DNA of 15,396 nucleotides from Candidatus Yanofskybacteria bacterium RIFOXYD1_FULL_42_10 (GTDB lineage: Bacteria; Patescibacteriota; Minisyncoccia; 2-02-FULL-40-12; GWA2-44-9). The stretch covers positions 1 to 15,396 of the forward strand of contig MGLG01000011.1 of NCBI GenBank assembly GCA_001795975.1, written 5' to 3'. Both the position numbers and the translations under genes were made by a program. The notes beneath the pieces are model-generated. The model was given only the letters and a program-made list of their open reading frames with translations, was not told where the DNA came from and did not search any database. Shown here piece after piece: positions 12,622-15,396 of this stretch. The first letter of the stretch is position 1. Each line of letters begins with the position of its first letter.

Positions 12622-13326
12622 ATGCCAAGGGTGATAATTGTTTCCGGAGACGAGCGGATGTTTTTGGACGACTCAAAATTTTGCGAATCGTTTTGCAGAA
12701 ATGAACTGCTTATCAGTTCGGTCCAGTGTTTCTGTCCCGGCGGGATTCCCGAAGGGACTTTTTTCAAAATGCTGGACAACGCTTTTTCAAAAGGAGATAT
12801 CGGTCAGCCGCTTCTTTTGATATATAACGGCCATGGCGAAAAGGGATTCTGGGCATACGGCGGAGGAAGGCAATTCTTGCATAAGTCACTCGCCGAACTT
12901 GTTAAAAAACACAAAGCCCCCGTTTTAATCATAAATAATTCCTGTTTCAGTTTTTCTTTGGCGAATGTTTTTGCCAAAGAAAGAGTTCCGTCCGACCGTG
13001 TGGGGATTATTGCCGTCTGCGGCGCCGATAATATAAGCTTCTCCGGAATTTTGTGCCAGGATATTTTTAAGTCATGGCAAGCCGGAGCGCCTTACAGAAT
13101 GATGAATTTTGACCAATGGCTGTTGAGCGAGATTGACGGAGATATAGAAAAGCTTGATTCTTTATCGGGCGCGCTTCTTTTCAGCTTTAAATATTGGCGG
13201 GCTAAATTTATTTTTACCTTCTCCAAACTATTGAACCGAAATGATTCAGACATGTTCAAAAGCAAAAGATGGGGCGCAGAACTTGACCATTATTTTTATA
13301 AAACGGAAAGATTTTTAAAATCATAA
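12622..13326 (+). CDS. Caspase-fold (clan CD) cysteine peptidase-like protein
   Basis: A 234-residue protein with the two catalytic motifs of the caspase fold: a hydrophobic strand ending in YNGHGEKG (H71) and a second strand ending in IINNSCFS (C108), the His-Cys dyad of clan CD peptidases. In most family members the second motif is DxC; here it is N-S-C. The strand order (VIIVSG, LLLIYNGHG, VLIINNSC, VGIIAVCGAD) fits the p20-like core; there is no signal peptide, membrane span or fused domain. AGGAGG (12612-12617) four bases before the ATG sets the start, unlike the leaderless or repeat-led housekeeping genes. A terminator overlaps its stop codon, so it is a single-gene unit between two tRNA genes. 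Its target is unknown; processing, regulated death or defence are possibilities by analogy only. Confidence 0.75.
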   Translation: MPRVIIVSGDERMFLDDSKFCESFCRNELLISSVQCFCPGGIPEGTFFKMLDNAFSKGDIGQPLLLIYNGHGEKGFWAYGGGRQFLHKSLAELVKKHKAPVLIINNSCFSFSLANVFAKERVPSDRVGIIAVCGADNISFSGILCQDIFKSWQAGAPYRMMNFDQWLLSEIDGDIEKLDSLSGALLFSFKYWRAKFIFTFSKLLNRNDSDMFKSKRWGAELDHYFYKTERFLKS

Positions 13327-13357
13327 AATCGGCCGACGGGGGCCGATTTTATTTTTA
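13324..13357 (+). terminator. Rho-independent terminator overlapping the caspase-like stop codon
   Basis: TAAAATCGGCC (13324-13334, starting with the stop codon) pairs exactly with GGCCGATTTTA (13341-13351) around GACGGG, followed by TTTTT. Confidence 0.9.
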
Positions 13358-13408
13358 ATCAAAGCTCTTTCGCGGGAAGGTGTTTTTTGATAGGATGGAG
13401 AATATTAG

Positions 13409-13484
13409 GCCGCCTTAGCTCAGCTGGTAGAGCAACACTTTCGTAAAGTGGAGGTCCCCAGTTCAAATCTGGGAGGCGGCTCCA
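13409..13484 (+). tRNA. tRNA-Thr (anticodon CGT)
   Basis: A complete cloverleaf of 76 nt: acceptor GCCGCCT (13409-13415) with AGGCGGC, D-arm GCTC-AGCTGGTA-GAGC, anticodon stem ACACT/AGTGG with an A-G mismatch at its base, loop TTCGTAA (anticodon 13442-13444), T-arm CCCAG-TTCAAAT-CTGGG. CCA is encoded at 13482-13484 and the discriminator is T. It reads ACG codons. I see no convincing promoter in the 50 bases between the upstream terminator and the gene. Confidence 0.96.
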
Positions 13485-13492
13485 AGATAATT

Positions 13493-13515
13493 AAAAACAC
13501 CGGTTAGGTGTTTTT
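13493..13515. terminator. Bidirectional terminator shared by tRNA-Thr and the minus-strand gene
   Basis: AAAAACACC (13493-13501) pairs exactly with GGTGTTTTT (13507-13515) around GGTTA. T runs follow on both strands, and the stop codon of the 70-residue minus-strand gene (13504-13506) lies in the loop. Confidence 0.8.
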
Positions 13516-13716
13516 TGGATAAGTGCGGCGAACGGTTTTTTGTTTTGTGCGATTTTGATCGTTTAATTTTTTATCAATGGTTTTTAGAATTTCTACTATT
13601 TCGCCGAGTTTGGTTGCTATGTCATCCAGTTTTCCTACCAATCCGGTTAGTCCGGTAGTCAAATTGGCGGGGAGATGCGAAAGCACTAAGTTGCCTAATA
13701 CAGAACTACTATTCAT
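13504..13716 (-). CDS. 70-residue coiled-coil protein of unknown function
   Basis: A minus-strand gene with full expression signals: promoter TGGACA-17-TATATA upstream, GGAGGG three bases before the ATG (complement of 13720-13725), and a terminator at its end. The protein has a serine-rich start, a hydrophobic, glycine- and threonine-rich middle (LPANLTTGLTGLV, 15-27) and a regular amphipathic helix (about 28-52, KLDDIATKLGEIVEILKTIDKKL) with hydrophobic residues every three to four positions, which suggests a short coiled coil, then a basic tail (RTKQKTVRRTYPKN). It probably forms oligomers or binds a partner through the helix. No family is recognised. It is divergent from the RF2 gene, with the two promoters back to back. 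Confidence 0.72.
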   Translation of the reverse strand: MNSSSVLGNLVLSHLPANLTTGLTGLVGKLDDIATKLGEIVEILKTIDKKLNDQNRTKQKTVRRTYPKNT

Positions 13717-13747
13717 AAACCCTCCAAAGTTATCAAAGAATGTTTAA

Positions 13748-13776
13748 TATATAACATTAACTTTAGATTCTGTCCA
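13748..13776 (-). promoter_or_regulatory. Promoter of the coiled-coil gene (minus strand)
   Basis: On the minus strand TGGACA (complement of 13771-13776), a 17-base spacer and TATATA (13748-13753) predict a start near 13741, giving a leader of about 25 nt that contains the GGAGGG ribosome binding site. Its -35 box is four bases from that of the RF2 promoter. Confidence 0.65.
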
Positions 13777-13780
13777 TGAA

Positions 13781-13808
13781 TTGAAAAAATTCCCGTTAAG
13801 AATATAAT
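13781..13808 (+). promoter_or_regulatory. Promoter of the RF2 gene, predicting a leaderless mRNA
   Basis: TTGAAA (13781-13786), a 16-base spacer and a perfect TATAAT (13803-13808). Counting six to seven bases on, transcription would begin at about 13814-13815, which is the GTG start codon itself. Confidence 0.7.
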
Positions 13809-13814
13809 GTAAAA

Positions 13815-14558
13815 GTGTTTAACTACGACAAAAAGAGAGCGCTTCTGTATGTTTATTCCGGCGCCGGAGGGGTGGACGCGCAGGATTGGGCATCAATGCT
13901 TTTGAGGATGTACCAACGGTTTGCCCAGCGGAAGGGCTGGGGTTTTACTATTGTGCATCAGTCATTCGGGGAACAAAAAGGAATTAAAAACGCCTCTTGC
14001 GAGATTACGGGCGATGGCGCTTATGATATACTGAAAGGTGAGGGAGGAGTTCACAGATTGGTCAGGATTTCTCCTTTTTCGGCAAAAAGCCTGCGGCACA
14101 CTTCTTTTGCTCTTGTTGAAATACTGCCGGAAATAATTCCGCAAGAGGTCAAAATAAACCAGAGCGATTTGAGATTTGACACTTTTCGTTCATCCGGTCC
14201 CGGAGGGCAAAATGTAAACAAATTGGAAACGGCGGTCCGAGTTACCCATATTCCCACGGGTATTGCCGTTGCCATCCAGTCGGAAAGGTCGCAGGCCCAG
14301 AACAAAGAAAAAGCCGTTCAGATATTGTATTCCCGCCTTGCTAAGAAAATGGAGGAGGCCAAAGTGAAAGAACTGTCGGAACTGAAATCCGAAACGGCGC
14401 CCGGAGGCATAGAGTGGGGAAGCCAGATAAGGTCTTATGTTCTGCATCCATATCAGATGGTCAAAGATCACAGAACCGGAATTAAATCACCCCAGCCGGA
14501 CAAGGTTTTGGAGGGGGATTTGGAGAAGTTTCTTGCCGCTGAAAGCGGCCATCAGTAA
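13815..14558 (+). CDS. prfB: Peptide chain release factor 2 lacking domain 1
   Basis: Ends translation at UAA and UGA codons by recognising the stop codon and triggering peptide release. The 247-residue protein carries YVYSGAGGVDAQDWASMLLRMY (12-33), the stop-reading SPF tripeptide (86-88, in RISPFSAKSLRHTSF), which marks RF2 rather than RF1, and the catalytic GGQ (130-132, in SSGPGGQNVNKLETAVRVTH). The tail with WGSQIRSYVLHPYQMVKDHRTG is also typical. Ordinary RF2 has about 365 residues; the helical domain 1 of roughly the first 110 is absent. There is no space for it: a TAA at 13797-13799 closes the frame and a promoter sits directly upstream. No autoregulatory UGA frameshift site is seen. 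It could be a specialised RF2 paralogue rather than the sole factor. Next gene: ftsE. Confidence 0.88.
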   Translation: MFNYDKKRALLYVYSGAGGVDAQDWASMLLRMYQRFAQRKGWGFTIVHQSFGEQKGIKNASCEITGDGAYDILKGEGGVHRLVRISPFSAKSLRHTSFALVEILPEIIPQEVKINQSDLRFDTFRSSGPGGQNVNKLETAVRVTHIPTGIAVAIQSERSQAQNKEKAVQILYSRLAKKMEEAKVKELSELKSETAPGGIEWGSQIRSYVLHPYQMVKDHRTGIKSPQPDKVLEGDLEKFLAAESGHQ

Positions 14559-14640
14559 TTGCTATTTTGTTATCTTGCTATCTTGTTAAGTTTTAAAATT
14601 ACAATTAACAAGCTAACAATTAACAAGCTAACAAGTTAAT
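14559..14640 (+). repeat. Short-repeat hairpin array abutting the ftsE start (array D)
   Basis: The left arm is built of TTGCTAT, TTTGTTAT, CTTGCTAT and CTTGTTAA units; the right arm of TTAACAAG, CTAACAA, TTAACAAG, CTAACAAG and TTAAT. Complementary segments such as CTTGTTAA/TTAACAAG allow a long AU-rich hairpin. It starts directly after the prfB stop and ends directly before the TTG start codon of ftsE. Confidence 0.8.
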
Positions 14641-15324
14641 TTGATTCAATTCAAACATGTTTCAGCTGTTTATGACGATGACTTTACGGCCTTGCGCAAG
14701 GTTAATTTGGAAATCAAGGGTGGCGAATTTGTCTCTCTTGTCGGGCCGTCGGGGGCGGGCAAGTCCACCCTTCTTCGCTTATTGACCAAGGAGTTAACGC
14801 CGACCAGCGGAGAGATTGTTTTGGACGGCGTTAATTTATCCGAACTTTCCGGCAACGCCATTCCTCTTTTGCGGCGGAAAATCGGGACGGTTTTTCAGGA
14901 TTTTAAATTGCTTTCCGCAAAAAACGCTTTTGAAAATGTAGCTTTTGCGCTTGAAGTTTGCGGAGCGGAAAAAGAAGAAATAGAAACCATCGTGCCCAAG
15001 GTTCTGGATATTGTCGGTTTGAGCGAAAAGGCTAAAAGTTTCCCTCACCAAATGTCCGGCGGGGAGAAACAGCGGCTCGCCATTGCTCGGGCGCTTATCC
15101 ATCGGCCGATGATTATTTTGGCTGACGAGCCGACGGGAAATCTTGATATCGTTAACAGCCACGATGTGATAAGATTATTAATGAAGATAAACGAACTTGG
15201 AACGACCATTATTTTAGCCAGCCACGATGACAAGATCGTAAATACCGTCGGTAAACGCGTGATCACTATGGAAAAAGGCCAGATCGTAAGAGACCAAACT
15301 GAAAATGGGAAATATGTGATATAA
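14641..15324 (+). CDS. ftsE: Cell division ATP-binding protein FtsE
   Basis: The ABC-type ATPase that pairs with membrane protein FtsX to activate peptidoglycan hydrolases at the septum. The 227-residue protein shows Walker A GPSGAGKST (35-43), the Q-loop Q86, signature MSGGEKQR (138-145), Walker B IILADEPTGN (158-167) and the H-loop H195. Length and motifs fit FtsE (about 222-230) better than LolD or MacB subunits, and prfB-ftsE-ftsX order is common in bacteria. It starts with TTG at 14641, where the family N-terminus MIQFKHVS begins; no ribosome binding site is present, and a short-repeat array takes its place. ftsX should follow; within the window only an ATG frame of 13 codons (15327-15368) and a TTG at 15377 are seen. 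Confidence 0.9.
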   Translation: MIQFKHVSAVYDDDFTALRKVNLEIKGGEFVSLVGPSGAGKSTLLRLLTKELTPTSGEIVLDGVNLSELSGNAIPLLRRKIGTVFQDFKLLSAKNAFENVAFALEVCGAEKEEIETIVPKVLDIVGLSEKAKSFPHQMSGGEKQRLAIARALIHRPMIILADEPTGNLDIVNSHDVIRLLMKINELGTTIILASHDDKIVNTVGKRVITMEKGQIVRDQTENGKYVI

Positions 15325-15376
15325 ATATGAATCCCGTAGTAGAATTTTTATTGGATTATGTTCTATAATTATATAA

Positions 15377-15396
15377 TTGAAAGTACGAAAAACGGA
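15377..15396 (+). CDS. Possible start of ftsX (cut by window end)
   Basis: TTG at 15377 opens a frame to the window end (M-K-V-R-K-T), eight bases after a perfect TATAAT (15364-15369) without a clear -35 box. Given the usual ftsE-ftsX order this may be the start of ftsX, but twenty bases cannot identify a gene. Confidence 0.2.

Noticed and set aside
12459..13484. Integrated mobile element between the two tRNA genes
   Set aside because: Both tRNA genes are complete, no repeated tRNA end or integrase is present, and only one gene lies between them. Acquisition of the caspase-like gene remains possible but is not shown.
15327..15368. 13-codon frame after ftsE as a separate gene
   Set aside because: Too short, without ribosome binding site; FtsX would be about 300 residues, so this is more likely leader sequence.

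Overview
The window looks like a chromosome fragment from a Candidate Phyla Radiation (Patescibacteria) bacterium, most likely Parcubacteria-like. This is inferred from four things: a DUF4012 membrane protein next to glycosyltransferases, a compact gene set (RNase HI, rnpB, lepA, ftsB-like, RF2, ftsE), start codons that mostly lack Shine-Dalgarno sequences, and AT-leaning codon use. Nothing here fixes the lineage more finely. All genes except two small ones are on the + strand.

Left part (1-5043): the tail of a protein with an OB-fold-like end, RNase HI, then the RNase P RNA gene with a clear promoter and terminator. These are followed by a cell-surface polysaccharide cluster: an undecaprenyl-phosphate sugar-1-phosphate transferase and two GT4 glycosyltransferases. 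They would load the first sugar on the lipid carrier and extend it on the inner face of the membrane.

Middle part (5044-7372): about 2.3 kb with little protein coding but very dense in inverted repeats. It holds a large imperfect foldback built around a perfect 42-bp palindrome, a promoter-driven run of eight or more hairpins (about 5595-6031) that reads as a large structured RNA candidate, a small operon with good ribosome binding sites (a 106-aa CxxC protein and a 28-aa membrane peptide), and a second hairpin-rich stretch with a 36-bp palindrome. This is the most unusual part of the window.

Right part (7373-15396): a DUF4012 protein, elongation factor 4 (LepA), a 31-aa membrane protein on the minus strand, an FtsB/DivIC-like division protein, tRNA-Gly(CCC), a stand-alone caspase-fold protein, tRNA-Thr(CGT), a 70-aa coiled-coil protein on the minus strand, a release factor 2 lacking its N-terminal domain, and FtsE. 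The FtsB-like protein and FtsE belong to cell division; LepA and RF2 act on the ribosome.

Three genome-wide habits show up. First, a 16-bp palindromic repeat lies inside two coding genes and inside rnpB. Second, arrays of 7-8-bp AT-rich repeats run directly into the start codons of three genes that have no Shine-Dalgarno sequence. Third, Shine-Dalgarno sequences appear only on the small or accessory-looking genes (106-aa protein, caspase-like protein, 70-aa coiled coil), while the RF2 gene appears to be leaderless.
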